64,000 nucleotides of DNA from Sedimentibacter sp. (GCA_018436705.1 JAHDLA010000018.1:277460-341459); one strand, 5' to 3'; shown: positions 9,549 through 19,158, numbered from the stretch's first letter. Translations and numbers: made by a program. The notes: a model not told the origin generated them from the sequence alone.

Positions 9549-11349
9549 ATTTAGCTCCTTTCTCCACATTGCTTTCGCTACCAATCTTCCATGCAACAGA
9601 TTGCTGGTATTCGTTCCACATAGTTTTATACAAGCCGCCTTTACTTAGCAGTTCGTCATGCGTTCCTTCTTCTAAAACTTTTCCGTTATCAATTACTAAG
9701 ATTCTGTCAACGTTGCGCACGCTGGTCAGACGATGAGCGATCATTAACGTTGTTTTACCACGGCTCAGTTCTTTTAAGGCCTTTTGGATTAAATGCTCAT
9801 TTTCAGGATCAGCGAAGGCAGTGGCTTCATCCAGAAGCACAATCGGTGCATTTTTGACGAAGGCCCGGGCGAGCGCAATTCGCTGCTGCTCCCCCCCTGA
9901 AAGATATGTCCCTTTTGAGCCGATAACCGTATCCAGCCCATCCCGCAAGCCCTCTATGATTTCTCGAGACTGCGAAGAATTGACGGCGCTTTGGATCTCT
10001 TCCTCCGTGACGTTTTTCTTGCCGAAGATGATGTTCTCTCTCAGCGATTCCTTAAACAGCTTCGTGTTCTGGAATACAAAGGATACATTGTCCATCAGCT
10101 CTTTTTTGGGGATATCTTTCACGTTGATTCCTCCGACCAAGACTTCGCCTTCGTCCGCATCCCAGAATCGTGCGGCCAGACGGGCAATAGTCGTCTTTCC
10201 GCCGCCCGAAGCCCCGACAAGTGCAATCGTCTCACCTTCGCTTAACTTAAAGCTAATTCCGTCTACAGCCCGTTTGTCGGCTCCTTCATATGAAAAAACG
10301 ACGTTTTTGAATTCCAGAGAGTGACTTTTGATATCCCTCGGAATTTTGCTGTAGCTCATTGAGGGATAGTTAAGAAGGTTATCCAGTCGGTCGATCGCCT
10401 GCTCTGCAATCATGCTGTTTTGCTGAAAATACATCGACTTCATCAGCAGCATCGTAAAAATCGGCGATATCAGAATGTAGAAGATAAAATTTGCCAGTAC
10501 AAGGCTGAGATTTTCACCATTTCCCACCAAAAGTATAGCCATTGGAATCAAGAAAAACGCGGCAGATTGCATGATAATGGTGTAAAACGACATAGGCTTA
10601 CGCCAGAGCAATGTATATGCATGCACCATCTCTTTATATCTGATGATGCTGTTATAAAAGCGTTTAAAAGAAAATATAGACTGACCGAATGTTTTGACGA
10701 CTGGAATACCACGTACATATTCCACTGATTCAGAACTCATTTCTTCCAAAGAATCAAAATACTTTTTTTGAAACTCTTTCCCTTTGGTGCTTGTCATAAA
10801 CTTCATGGTAATAAAGCCCATAATAATTGGGACAAGAGAAGCAAGCCCCATTCGCCAATCAACAGCAAAAATCAAAACAAGCAAAATAATTGGGGATACA
10901 ATGGCGCCTGCCATATCGGGCAGTTGATGTGCCAAAAACGTATGTGTAGTTCCTGCTCCATCGTTGACAATCTTTCGCATTTTACCACTTGAATACGTGT
11001 CAAAGAACCCCAGTGGCATAGACATTATTTTTTGCATGCCGACTTTCTGTAATCCGACCTCTACGCGGAAAGCCGCGAGATGTGAACTCATCAGCGCACA
11101 GAAATAGACTACGACACCGGCTATTGCACTTGCAAAAGCCAACCACGCATAAGTGCCTACACTAGAAATGTCAATCGCCTGTGGAGTTGATAATATATTA
11201 CGAGTAATGTACCACACCAATACAAAAGGTATGATGTTTAGTATGGCGGACAGCCCTGACAATATCAACGACAAGGGCAACAATACTTTTTTTCTGCCCA
11301 TATAAGGTTTGAATCTGTTTAATACGGATTTTTTCTTGATTTTTTGCAT
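9541..11349 (-). CDS. ABC transporter, fused permease/ATPase (heterodimeric exporter subunit A)
   Basis: 602-aa ABC half-transporter with an N-terminal six-helix domain and a C-terminal ATPase carrying GASGGGKTT, LSGGEQQR, IVLLDEATAFADPENE and IAHRL. The Ala-Phe-Ala-Asp-Pro-Glu-Asn form of the Walker B/D-loop is, from memory, characteristic of the IrtA/YbtP-like group, whose members act in siderophore import. It is translationally coupled to the second half-transporter. The upstream region holds a GTTAGT-ATTA-ACTAAC palindrome resembling the one at the neighbouring iron transporter promoter, which supports an iron link. Multidrug or peptide export remains possible. Confidence 0.9.
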   Translation of the reverse strand: MQKIKKKSVLNRFKPYMGRKKVLLPLSLILSGLSAILNIIPFVLVWYITRNILSTPQAIDISSVGTYAWLAFASAIAGVVVYFCALMSSHLAAFRVEVGLQKVGMQKIMSMPLGFFDTYSSGKMRKIVNDGAGTTHTFLAHQLPDMAGAIVSPIILLVLIFAVDWRMGLASLVPIIMGFITMKFMTSTKGKEFQKKYFDSLEEMSSESVEYVRGIPVVKTFGQSIFSFKRFYNSIIRYKEMVHAYTLLWRKPMSFYTIIMQSAAFFLIPMAILLVGNGENLSLVLANFIFYILISPIFTMLLMKSMYFQQNSMIAEQAIDRLDNLLNYPSMSYSKIPRDIKSHSLEFKNVVFSYEGADKRAVDGISFKLSEGETIALVGASGGGKTTIARLAARFWDADEGEVLVGGINVKDIPKKELMDNVSFVFQNTKLFKESLRENIIFGKKNVTEEEIQSAVNSSQSREIIEGLRDGLDTVIGSKGTYLSGGEQQRIALARAFVKNAPIVLLDEATAFADPENEHLIQKALKELSRGKTTLMIAHRLTSVRNVDRILVIDNGKVLEEGTHDELLSKGGLYKTMWNEYQQSVAWKIGSESNVEKGAKYE

Positions 11350-11384
11350 TCCTTTAACCTCCTAATTCTATTTTGTATATATTT

Positions 11385-11403
11385 CTCAACTGTTGAAGTT
11401 GAG
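11385..11403. promoter_or_regulatory. Perfect palindrome in the ABC exporter leader
   Basis: CTCAACT-GTTGA-AGTTGAG, 7-bp arms, lies 36-54 bp before the ATG at 11349. It could be an operator or a leader hairpin. No T-run follows it, so a simple terminator is unlikely. Confidence 0.4.
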
Positions 11404-11428
11404 TTACTTTCCTTTCTTTTTATACATT

Positions 11429-11444
11429 GTTAGTATTAACTAAC
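11429..11444. promoter_or_regulatory. Candidate iron-regulator box upstream of the ABC exporter
   Basis: GTTAGT-ATTA-ACTAAC, perfect 6-bp arms. It resembles the 20-bp palindrome at 15508-15527 before the Fbp iron transporter and the known DtxR/IdeR box half-sites (TTAGGTTAG). Iron regulation is an inference. The rest of the 11350-11668 spacer contains no convincing gene. Confidence 0.4.
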
Positions 11445-11668
11445 TATTGTGCTAAAAAAATATTCCACCTATAGTATCTGATGAGAATATAGTTTTTTAA
11501 TACCGGAATCGACACGCTTCCCGAAGATACAAAAAACAGAGAGTGTGAACTCCATGGTATGACCTTACAAATAGATTGATTTACACCAAATTTATTTCAG
11601 TACCTTTGATGTTTTTAAAATCGATAAGCTCAAGTATGATATCAATTCTTATTATGCCTGCCATGCTT

Positions 11669-12697
11669 TTATAAGATAACATGATGCCGCTTGATACAAA
11701 ATGATATATTGTCCCCAACTTTGTACTCATCTTCGTTTGATGCCTTTATAATTAACTCATAACCCTCTGTATCTACTATATATTCTATATGATCCCCTCT
11801 ATGTGTAAGATGTTTGACTACTGCTGTATGCTGACCTGAATTACATATTTCAATATCCTCCGGTCTGATAGTTGCAGCTTTGTGATGTTGGCATTGCTTT
11901 AGGAAACGAGGACATCTATCACCTGCTTTAAAGATATTATTCTTTCCAACAAATTCTGCTACAAAGAGATTGTCGCTATGCTTATATATTCCCATAGGTG
12001 TACCCTGCTGCATTATTTTGCCTTCATTCATTATTACTATTCTGTCCGCTATTTCAAATGCTTCCTGCTGGTCATGTGTAACGTATATTGTTGTTATACC
12101 AAGTTCTTTTTGAATATCTTTTATCTCAGAAATTAAAGAAATTTTCAGATTAGCATCCAGATTGGCAAGGGGCTCATCCAACAGCAATAATGACGGCTGA
12201 TACACCAAAGAGCGTGCCAGAGCTATCCTCTGCTTTTCTCCGCCTGATAATTCATCTGGATAACGCCCTTCATATCCTTTCATGTGGACAATATCTAGTA
12301 TATTCTCTATAGCAGACTTCGCCTCAGCTTTTGAGAACCTATGTGCTTTTAATGGCAACTCAATATTCTGATATACTGTCATATGAGGCCAAAGTGCATA
12401 TGATTGGAATACAAAACCAATATTACGCTTTTCAGCAGGTACACTTATTCTTTTGTCTTTATTAAATAATGTTACATCATTGTATTCTATGCTACCACAG
12501 TCAGGCTTTATTAATCCACTTATAGCACTAAGTAAGGTACTCTTGCCGCAGCCTGATGGACCTAGAATTACAATCAATTCTCCTGATGCTATATCCAGAT
12601 TGAAGTTCTCTATAATACGCTTTCTAGATGTTGCTTTATCATCTTTATCAGTGTTTTTATATGATACCGTTAGATTATCTATTTTTAATATACTCAT
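11669..12697 (-). CDS. fbpC: Ferric iron ABC transporter ATP-binding protein (FbpC-like)
   Basis: 342-aa importer ATPase. The N-terminal domain contains Walker A GPSGCGKST, Q-loop FQSYALWPHM, signature LSGGEKQR, Walker B LLLLDEPLANLD and the VTHDQ switch. The C-terminal 100 residues form a TOBE-like regulatory domain with an IRPEDIE motif, as in FbpC, CysA and PotA. The gene is last in the FbpA-FbpB-FbpC operon and overlaps the permease stop by 4 bp. The two-domain permease and FbpA-like binding protein point to ferric iron. Thiamine or 2-aminoethylphosphonate importers have a similar build, so the substrate is probable rather than certain. Confidence 0.85.
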   Translation of the reverse strand: MSILKIDNLTVSYKNTDKDDKATSRKRIIENFNLDIASGELIVILGPSGCGKSTLLSAISGLIKPDCGSIEYNDVTLFNKDKRISVPAEKRNIGFVFQSYALWPHMTVYQNIELPLKAHRFSKAEAKSAIENILDIVHMKGYEGRYPDELSGGEKQRIALARSLVYQPSLLLLDEPLANLDANLKISLISEIKDIQKELGITTIYVTHDQQEAFEIADRIVIMNEGKIMQQGTPMGIYKHSDNLFVAEFVGKNNIFKAGDRCPRFLKQCQHHKAATIRPEDIEICNSGQHTAVVKHLTHRGDHIEYIVDTEGYELIIKASNEDEYKVGDNISFCIKRHHVIL

Positions 12698-14391
12698 GAT
12701 TTATACCCTCTTGAACCTAGTTTTCGTAATATAATGTGTCCCGTTACACTTAGCAATATAACGATTACTGATATTGCTGATGTCATCTCCAATCCGTATG
12801 AATTTGATTGAATAGTAAACATCATTACCCCCAGAGTTTTTGTGCCTGATGTATAGAGGAGCAAAGATATAGGAATTTCTTTTAGCGCTATTAAAAAGCA
12901 GATTAAATATCCCGATAGCATAGAGTCCTTTATATGTGGTAAAAACAATCTGGTATATCTGTTAAACATACTAATACTCATCGTCATAGCAGCTTTATCC
13001 AGTGATTTATCCAGGTTTTTTGCAGCTCCTAGCATTTGCTTGATACAAACCGGTATGAAGAGCACAATATAAGTTACTACAATAATCGACGCTGTACCAT
13101 ACAATTTAAAAGGTTCATTTATCCATGCAAACATAGCTGCAACTGCCAAAATCATATTGGGGACAGCAATCGGAAGCTGTGCAATATTCATCAGCATCTT
13201 TGACATTCCATTCTTTCTATATGTGTAGAAATACACAATCATACTAGCTATTATTGATGCAATTGCTGCACCGATTATTCCATATAGTAGACTGTTAATC
13301 AAGGGCTGCGTCAGCAGATTTTCCTGAGAAAACAGTCTGACATAGTTTGCTGTAGTCAGGTTCTCTTTGCTGAATGCCAATCCCCATCTCTTAAAGAGCG
13401 AAGATACGACAATTGTAATAAACGGAATAATAACTGAAAACACAAAGAAAATCTTGATTATTATATCGATTAGTTTTTGCCATTTGCCTAACTTAAGTTC
13501 TGAAACACTATTGCTTTTATTTGATGCACTAATGGCATAGTGTTTTCTCTTGATTATTTTTTCTGAGAGCAAAAACAAAGCAAGTGCAATAACTATAAGG
13601 AGTATAGATAATACTGCAACAACACCAAGATTTAAGTCTGACATTGCGCTGAATACTCTTGTTGTAAGAACTTCCTTACCAGTTGGCAGTAATATCTGCG
13701 CTGATACACCAAAGTTCGCCATACTTCGGCTGACTACTAGCAGACCAGTAGAAATAAATGAAGGAATAACCAAAGGAAGTATTACTCGGAAGATTATCTG
13801 TGATTTTTTCACACCGCATACTCTAGCACTTTGCTCTATGTCTGCACTTAGTAACTTTAGAGCATTTCCTACACCATAGTACACCAATGGATATAGATGC
13901 AATGCCAAAATAACAGCACTTGCAAATATCGTGTATTCATTAAATGTGTACTTAATGGATGGAAAAATTATCTTTAGTATTCGGTTAAGATAGCCCCCTC
14001 TGCTGACAACTTCTATCCACGATACAGAGAGAATATATGCAGGAATTGTAAAAGATAAAAACACAAAAGTATCCAACGTCTTTTTATGCTGATAATCCGT
14101 TTTATGCCTAATAAATGCCAAAAAACCGCCAATTAACCAAGCACCTATTAATGTAAGTGTAACCATACTAAACGTATTGATCAGTGCTTTATAGGTGGTT
14201 GACGACTCAAATGCCAGTTTATAGCTTTCAAAGCTAAAATACCCATCGTGGCTAATGCTGGTTATTGCAATCATCACAATAGGATATAAAACAAATACTA
14301 TAATCAGCATTAAGAGAATAAAAGGAATTGCATTATTAAAATGCATTCCTTTTTTGACAAAGTGTCTAGTGGAAGATTGTTTGATATTCAT
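12694..14391 (-). CDS. fbpB: Ferric iron ABC transporter permease (FbpB-like, two permease domains)
   Basis: 565-aa integral membrane protein with about 12 hydrophobic segments in two homologous halves. Each half has an EAA-type cytoplasmic loop (ARVCGVKKSQIIFRVILP near residue 195 and a matching segment near residue 480). This fused two-domain layout is typical of FbpB/SfuB and ThiP. Its 5' end overlaps the binding-protein gene by 26 bp and its 3' end overlaps the ATPase gene by 4 bp, so the three subunits are translationally coupled. Confidence 0.87.
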   Translation of the reverse strand: MNIKQSSTRHFVKKGMHFNNAIPFILLMLIIVFVLYPIVMIAITSISHDGYFSFESYKLAFESSTTYKALINTFSMVTLTLIGAWLIGGFLAFIRHKTDYQHKKTLDTFVFLSFTIPAYILSVSWIEVVSRGGYLNRILKIIFPSIKYTFNEYTIFASAVILALHLYPLVYYGVGNALKLLSADIEQSARVCGVKKSQIIFRVILPLVIPSFISTGLLVVSRSMANFGVSAQILLPTGKEVLTTRVFSAMSDLNLGVVAVLSILLIVIALALFLLSEKIIKRKHYAISASNKSNSVSELKLGKWQKLIDIIIKIFFVFSVIIPFITIVVSSLFKRWGLAFSKENLTTANYVRLFSQENLLTQPLINSLLYGIIGAAIASIIASMIVYFYTYRKNGMSKMLMNIAQLPIAVPNMILAVAAMFAWINEPFKLYGTASIIVVTYIVLFIPVCIKQMLGAAKNLDKSLDKAAMTMSISMFNRYTRLFLPHIKDSMLSGYLICFLIALKEIPISLLLYTSGTKTLGVMMFTIQSNSYGLEMTSAISVIVILLSVTGHIILRKLGSRGYKS

Positions 14392-15442
14392 TCTTTATTT
14401 TTTCCTCATTAGCTGTAGCTGCATCCCAATCTACAGAGAAGACTTCAACACCCTCAGGAAGAAATGCATTTTCAATATCTGTTCTTACACTTACAAAACC
14501 AAAATTAGTTGTTATAGTCTGTGCTTTCTTTGAAAGGATGAAATTTACGAATTTATTAGCTATTTCCTGCTGTGCATCACTACGGCTGTCATCCACAGGA
14601 ATTGCTATAGGACGCTCTAGTGCAATAGCACCTTCGCTAGGCCATACAGCTTCTAATGGCACGTCAAACCCCTCTTTTTTACCTTTGTTTTGTAGACGGA
14701 TAATTGAGTCATGTGGCGCAATACCTACAGCAAACTGACCTTCCATGATTTGAGATGGAACTAATCCATTTGATTTACTCAGCATAATACCATTATCTTT
14801 TAGTGCTTGGAAGTAATCATCATTGTTGCCTTCCAATTCATATAAAGCTGAAGCAATAGCAAATGCTGTTGCAGATTGGCTTGCGTCAGCCATTACTGCA
14901 ATGTCCTTATATTCTTCACCTGATAAACCAGCAAAACTTGCAGGAACAACATCACTTAGCATAGTATTGTTATACATAATTATTACATAGCGTTCATTTA
15001 CTAGTGCGTAGTTTCTGCTTTCCCATACATATTTACTATCGATGTTGTCAATGTCCTTTATGTTTAAAGGCATAAGCAGATCTGCATCATCTAGTTTGTT
15101 GTATACCAGCGGGTCAGAACCCCATACAACATCAGCCTGGATTGAACCTGCTTCACTCTCTGCCCATACCTTGCTGCGAAGCTGTCCACAGCTCATAATT
15201 GTCATGTCAAGTACATCACCGTTTTCTGCTTCAAATGCTTCTTCCAGTTTGTTTATCATGGCTTCTGGACCAGACAAGTATACTAGAATTTTTTCATCAG
15301 CACTATCTTCTGATGCTTCCTTTGCTTCCGCATTTTCTGCTGGAGCTTCTGATACTGTATCAACACCCGCTGACTGACACCCTGTTAATACAGAAAGTGC
15401 TAAAATCAAAATAACAACCAATAAAGTTACTACTTTCTTCAT
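14366..15442 (-). CDS. fbpA: Ferric iron ABC transporter substrate-binding lipoprotein (FbpA-like)
   Basis: About 358-aa lipoprotein of the extracellular solute-binding family 1 type. The signal peptide ends in the lipobox LTGC, with Cys22 as the lipidated residue. An acidic Ala/Glu/Asp-rich linker follows, then the two-lobe binding domain. The start at 15442 follows a GGAGG site; an upstream in-frame ATG lacks one. The gene is promoter-proximal, behind a strong promoter with a palindrome over the expected transcription start, so regulation by metal supply is likely. Fe3+ is the favoured ligand from the system architecture; the ligand residues were not verified. Confidence 0.85.
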   Translation of the reverse strand: MKKVVTLLVVILILALSVLTGCQSAGVDTVSEAPAENAEAKEASEDSADEKILVYLSGPEAMINKLEEAFEAENGDVLDMTIMSCGQLRSKVWAESEAGSIQADVVWGSDPLVYNKLDDADLLMPLNIKDIDNIDSKYVWESRNYALVNERYVIIMYNNTMLSDVVPASFAGLSGEEYKDIAVMADASQSATAFAIASALYELEGNNDDYFQALKDNGIMLSKSNGLVPSQIMEGQFAVGIAPHDSIIRLQNKGKKEGFDVPLEAVWPSEGAIALERPIAIPVDDSRSDAQQEIANKFVNFILSKKAQTITTNFGFVSVRTDIENAFLPEGVEVFSVDWDAATANEEKIKNEYQTIFH

Positions 15443-15507
15443 TATTAGCCTCCTTATATGTAAATCTATCACTGATTAGCGCTTGCTAAAACAACGATTA
15501 AATTTTA

Positions 15508-15560
15508 GTTAGTTATAGCTAACTAACATGAAGTATACACTTGTAATAGATAAATGTCAA
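15508..15560 (-). promoter_or_regulatory. Promoter and iron-box-like operator of the Fbp operon
   Basis: On the minus strand a consensus -35 TTGACA (15555-15560), a 17-bp spacer and -10 TATACT (15532-15537) are followed at once by the perfect palindrome GTTAGTTA-TAGC-TAACTAAC (15508-15527). The palindrome covers the predicted transcription start, where a repressor would block initiation. It resembles DtxR/IdeR-family boxes. The identity of the regulator is inferred. Confidence 0.6.
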
Positions 15561-15693
15561 TTACTTTATTTATGTTTTAACAAATCAGCTGATTGATTTA
15601 TGACAAGGGGTGACAGGGACGGGGTTATCGTCACATTTTTTCGTGGACTTTAACACCACCAACTATCACACTTGCTATGTACAATCAAAAATG

Positions 15694-15724
15694 AATAGGG
15701 TGACATATTTTATGTCACCCTATT
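15694..15724 (-). terminator. Rho-independent terminator of the phn operon
   Basis: A perfect 14-bp stem, AATAGGGTGACATA with its complement, closes a 3-nt loop about 40 bp after the phnD stop. A T-rich tract follows on the minus strand. A decayed copy lies at 7370-7400. The rest of 15443-15763 holds only the Fbp promoter. Confidence 0.75.
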
Positions 15725-15763
15725 ACTCAGCAATTTATAAATAAAACTCACTTTTTTATTCTA

Positions 15764-16660
15764 TTATTTCTCTAAATCTAAATTTAATTTTTCAGCTGCA
15801 TCATAAATAATTTTATAATCTTCATCTGATGCTAATTCATACCCATTTGATTTTAATGGTTCTAATGCATCCGGAACTTCTTTTCCAGCTTTCATCATGG
15901 CTATAGCAAATGAATTTTTAATATTTGAGTCTAAATCTTTACGTGCAGCAAATAGCGACTGAGGTATTGGTTCATTTTGATAAACTATACGTAGTTCCCC
16001 TTCTTGAATAACATTATTTTCAAGAGCACGCGCATATGAAAATTCATCAACTGCAACTAGGTCAACCGAACCATTTTTAACTGCTAATACAGAAGCATCA
16101 TGACCACCGGAATATATTACATTTCCAAAGAATGTATTTGGATCAATACCTTTCTCTTTTAATGTTAAACTGGGAATCACACCTCCTGATGTTGATCCTG
16201 GATCAGTAAATGCGAACACTTTTCCTTCTGCATCTTCTATAGATTCTATTCCTGAATCCGCTTTTGTAATAAAGTAACTGTCATACGCTGACTTATTACC
16301 TTCTCCTATTCTTTTTACAAGAGCTTCTGCATCAGCTCTTTGAGCAGCCATTATGTATGAAAAAGGTCCATAAAACGCAATATCAACATGCTTAGTACGC
16401 ATTGCTTCAACTACGCCATTATAATCAGATGCAACATATGGTTCAATTTCTACACCCATTTCATTTTCAAGATACGCTATTAAGTCCTTAAACTGCTCTA
16501 AAGTCTCATTGGCATTCTCTGATGGAATAATTCCTAAAGTTATTTTTTGAACTTCCTCTTGTTTTTGTTCATCCATTACTTCTTCGTTCTGTCCAGAACA
16601 TCCGGCTAAAGCTAACGATAATACTGCTAAAATAAGAATTGTTAAAAAAGTTTTTTTCAT
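15764..16660 (-). CDS. phnD: Phosphonate-type ABC transporter substrate-binding lipoprotein (PhnD-like)
   Basis: 298-aa lipoprotein with lipobox LAGC (Cys21) and a PhnD-family binding domain. Visible signatures include LGIIPSENANETLEQF near the mature N-terminus, DIAFYGPFSYIMA, DPGSTSGG (anion-binding loop) and SGGHDASVLAV. The start follows AGGAG. It is the last gene of a run that includes phnC and phnE and lies 148 bp after phnE. PhnD relatives bind phosphonates, phosphite or related oxyanions. The adjacent aminotransferase and aldolase suggest an amino-acid-like or phosphono-amino-acid ligand, which remains an inference. Confidence 0.88.
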   Translation of the reverse strand: MKKTFLTILILAVLSLALAGCSGQNEEVMDEQKQEEVQKITLGIIPSENANETLEQFKDLIAYLENEMGVEIEPYVASDYNGVVEAMRTKHVDIAFYGPFSYIMAAQRADAEALVKRIGEGNKSAYDSYFITKADSGIESIEDAEGKVFAFTDPGSTSGGVIPSLTLKEKGIDPNTFFGNVIYSGGHDASVLAVKNGSVDLVAVDEFSYARALENNVIQEGELRIVYQNEPIPQSLFAARKDLDSNIKNSFAIAMMKAGKEVPDALEPLKSNGYELASDEDYKIIYDAAEKLNLDLEK

Positions 16661-16808
16661 GTCAAAGTCTCCTTTTGAGTTGTTTGTATTATTGTTCTAA
16701 TATAGTAGTGCAATGCATTTGTGAGTTTTGTGTTACATTGGTATTAATTTAATAAAAATACATTGTTTAATATTTGTTTTATTGTGTCCTTACATTTGTT
16801 TTCTTCTC

Positions 16809-17579
16809 TTAAATAGCTTTGCTTCGTAAATTTTTATTAATAGCATCAATAATAATAACTACTATTAATATAATTGCAATAATTGTTATTGCTTCTCTGT
16901 ATTGAAATAGCTTCAATGCTGTTGTCAAGTGTAAGCCTATCCCGCCTGCACCAACTACACCCAGAACTGTTGCACTTCGAATATTCATTTCCCATTTATA
17001 AAGAATAACTGTTATTGTTTCCGGTAAAATTTGTGGTAAGATTGCATATCTAAATAGTTGAAATTTACTTACTCCCACGCTTTCCAAAGCATCTAATTGT
17101 CCTTTATTAATATTCTCAATTGATTCTGCATAAAATTTGCCAAGCATACCTATAGAATGAACTCCTATTGCCAATGCTCCGGGTAATGGGCCTAATCCTA
17201 CTGTAACAACGAAGATTAAAGCCATAATTATCTCGTGAATAGAACGGGTTGCATTTAAAATAAATCGGCTAATTCTATATAAAATATGGTGTGAATAAAA
17301 ATTCCCTGCTCCTTCAACGCCAAAAGGTATTGCAAGAAAAACTGCCAAAAAAGTTCCCGCTGTAGCAATTTGTATGGTTTCTATCATTGCAATAACATAT
17401 ATATTGATATTCCCGAATTTAGGAGGGAAAGAAAATTCAATTAATTCCCAGGCATTTGGCAATCCCTTTATTATTTTAATAATAGAAAAACCTACTCCAT
17501 AAAATGACCATAATATAAATATAGATACTATAGCAAAAGTGAAAAAAACACGCGCTTTTTTAATATTATTCATTATCAT
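16809..17579 (-). CDS. phnE: Phosphonate-type ABC transporter permease (PhnE-like)
   Basis: 256-aa permease with about six membrane segments. The diagnostic PhnE loop is present: ALESVGVSKFQLFRYAILPQ, followed by KWEMNIRSATVLGVVGAGGIG. Its start lies inside the 3' end of phnC (14-bp overlap), with GGAGG located within phnC, so it is translationally coupled. One permease gene is present, implying a homodimer as in PhnE-type systems with a single permease. Assignment to the family is secure. Confidence 0.9.
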   Translation of the reverse strand: MIMNNIKKARVFFTFAIVSIFILWSFYGVGFSIIKIIKGLPNAWELIEFSFPPKFGNINIYVIAMIETIQIATAGTFLAVFLAIPFGVEGAGNFYSHHILYRISRFILNATRSIHEIIMALIFVVTVGLGPLPGALAIGVHSIGMLGKFYAESIENINKGQLDALESVGVSKFQLFRYAILPQILPETITVILYKWEMNIRSATVLGVVGAGGIGLHLTTALKLFQYREAITIIAIILIVVIIIDAINKNLRSKAI

Positions 17580-18321
17580 TAAAGTTCACATCCTCCATTT
17601 CATATAAGTTCAGCACTTCATTCAGAGTTATACCGCTGTTATTTGCATCCAGAATAATTTTACCGTGATTAAGTCCAATAATACGATCTGCATATTTTTT
17701 AGCATAATCAATCTGATGTAGAGTTATTAATACTCCAATATCTTCTTCATTTACGATACTTGAAAGCAAGTCCATAATCTGTGTAGATGTCTTAGGGTCA
17801 AGTGAAGCAATAGGTTCATCTGCTAATATTATTTTAGGTTTTTGAATCAATGCTCTGGCTATTGCAACTCTCTGCTGCTGACCTCCGGAAAGCTCACTGG
17901 CTTTATTAAACCTTTTATCGTATAATCCTACTTTATCCAAATACATTTCAGCCATTTTAATTTCTACTTTTGTAAACTTTTTAAATAAAGACGGAAAGAA
18001 TCCTTTCCCGTTTAATCGCCCAATCAAGACATTTTCTAATACAGTCATCTGATTGATCAGATTAAATTGTTGAAATATCATGGCGATATCTTTTCGAAAT
18101 TTTATCAGATCATTTCTTTTTTTCGGCACTTCAATACCAAATACTTTGATTGACCCTTTGTCTATGGTTTCCAGTTTGTTTATGCATCTCATTAAAGTTG
18201 ATTTTCCTGCACCGCTTGGTCCTACCATAACTGTCATGCCTGTTACACTTATATCACATGACAAGTTCGTCAATACTTTTAAATCGCCAAAACTTTTTGA
18301 TATATTTTTAACCTCGATCAT
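17566..18321 (-). CDS. phnC: Phosphonate-type ABC transporter ATP-binding protein (PhnC-like)
   Basis: 251-aa ATPase with Walker A GPSGAGKST near residue 35, Q-loop IFQQFNL, signature LSGGQQQR, Walker B IILADEPIASLD and switch LHQID. The length and the loop between Q-loop and signature (NVLIGRLNGKGF) fit PhnC. It begins 78 bp after the HpcH/HpaI aldolase gene on the same strand, without a terminator between, so the aminotransferase, aldolase and transporter are probably one transcript. Confidence 0.92.
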   Translation of the reverse strand: MIEVKNISKSFGDLKVLTNLSCDISVTGMTVMVGPSGAGKSTLMRCINKLETIDKGSIKVFGIEVPKKRNDLIKFRKDIAMIFQQFNLINQMTVLENVLIGRLNGKGFFPSLFKKFTKVEIKMAEMYLDKVGLYDKRFNKASELSGGQQQRVAIARALIQKPKIILADEPIASLDPKTSTQIMDLLSSIVNEEDIGVLITLHQIDYAKKYADRIIGLNHGKIILDANNSGITLNEVLNLYEMEDVNFNDNE

Positions 18322-18399
18322 TTAATTATCTAACTCCCACTATTAAATTTATAATTCCTTAAGATTTTAATATTAATGCATAGATTTATGACTTGGGAA

Positions 18400-19158
18400 T
18401 CACTCCTTAACATTTTTTAAAAACACAGAGGATGAATGCGCCAGCAATGTTGTCAAATGCGTATAGTAATATTTAACTCCTTGCTCCAAACGTCTTGGCG
18501 TTATTTCAAGATTTCCCGCCGTGCCCGCTATCTTCCCAGACTCTATTATTTTTGAAAAAGCGTCATCCATAACCTTTTTTACAACAGGATGCCCAGCATC
18601 TCCGGGATGTCCAAGCGATTGCGAAAGATCGGATGGACCTATAAATAACACATCAATTCCTTCAACTTTAGCGATTGAATCAAGGTTATCAACAGCGTCT
18701 TTGTCCTCAATTTGCACACAAACCAACAGTTCTTCATTAGCACGCTTAGAATAATCCGCCAAAGTGATTCCAAATCCATAATTGGCAGAGCGTGTTCCCA
18801 CGGCTAAGCTTCTGTTTCCAATTGGGTAGTATTTTACGGCGTCTATGATTGCCTGAGCCTCTGCTGCAGAACTGACATGCGGCGCCTGTATCCCCATCAC
18901 ACCACGATCCATGTATTGCGCAATTAGCTCCGGATCATTTTTTTGTGGCCTAATGATAGGTGTAATGTTGCTCGCTTCCGCAGCCATTACCATGTATTCA
19001 ACTGTTTCTAAATTTATGGAACCATGCTCACAATCAATCAACACCCAATCGTAGCCTAATTTTCCTGCCATCTCCACAAGCTGTACTGAAGGAATCATAA
19101 TAGAAACTCCTAATACAGCTTTTCCTGCAAGTAGTTTTTCTTTCATAGTATTTTTCAA
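18400..19158 (-). CDS. HpcH/HpaI family aldolase (class II, 2-oxo-acid)
   Basis: 252-aa metal-dependent aldolase of the 4-hydroxy-2-oxoheptanedioate / 2-keto-3-deoxy-L-rhamnonate aldolase family, which cleaves 4-hydroxy-2-oxo acids to pyruvate and an aldehyde. Visible motifs are DCEHGS (catalytic His), IIRPQ, GVMGIQAPHV, VQIEDKDAV (metal-binding Glu) and FIGPSDLSQSLG (metal-binding Asp). The start is a TTG with AGGAGG 9 bp upstream; the nearest ATG is 12 bp further in. It sits between an aminotransferase and the Phn transporter, suggesting that it cleaves the oxo acid made by that aminotransferase. Confidence 0.88.
   Translation of the reverse strand: MKNTMKEKLLAGKAVLGVSIMIPSVQLVEMAGKLGYDWVLIDCEHGSINLETVEYMVMAAEASNITPIIRPQKNDPELIAQYMDRGVMGIQAPHVSSAAEAQAIIDAVKYYPIGNRSLAVGTRSANYGFGITLADYSKRANEELLVCVQIEDKDAVDNLDSIAKVEGIDVLFIGPSDLSQSLGHPGDAGHPVVKKVMDDAFSKIIESGKIAGTAGNLEITPRRLEQGVKYYYTHLTTLLAHSSSVFLKNVKE

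Noticed and set aside
11581..11664. 27-codon frame just after fbpC
   Set aside because: Too short, no ribosome-binding site and no resemblance to known small proteins.
15590..15660. GTGACAGGGACGGGGTTATCGTCAC-like segment, with a weaker relative near 7198-7225, as part of a REP-type or IS200-linked repeat
   Set aside because: Only two diverged copies are seen and both belong to the phnD-region duplication. No transposase lies nearby.
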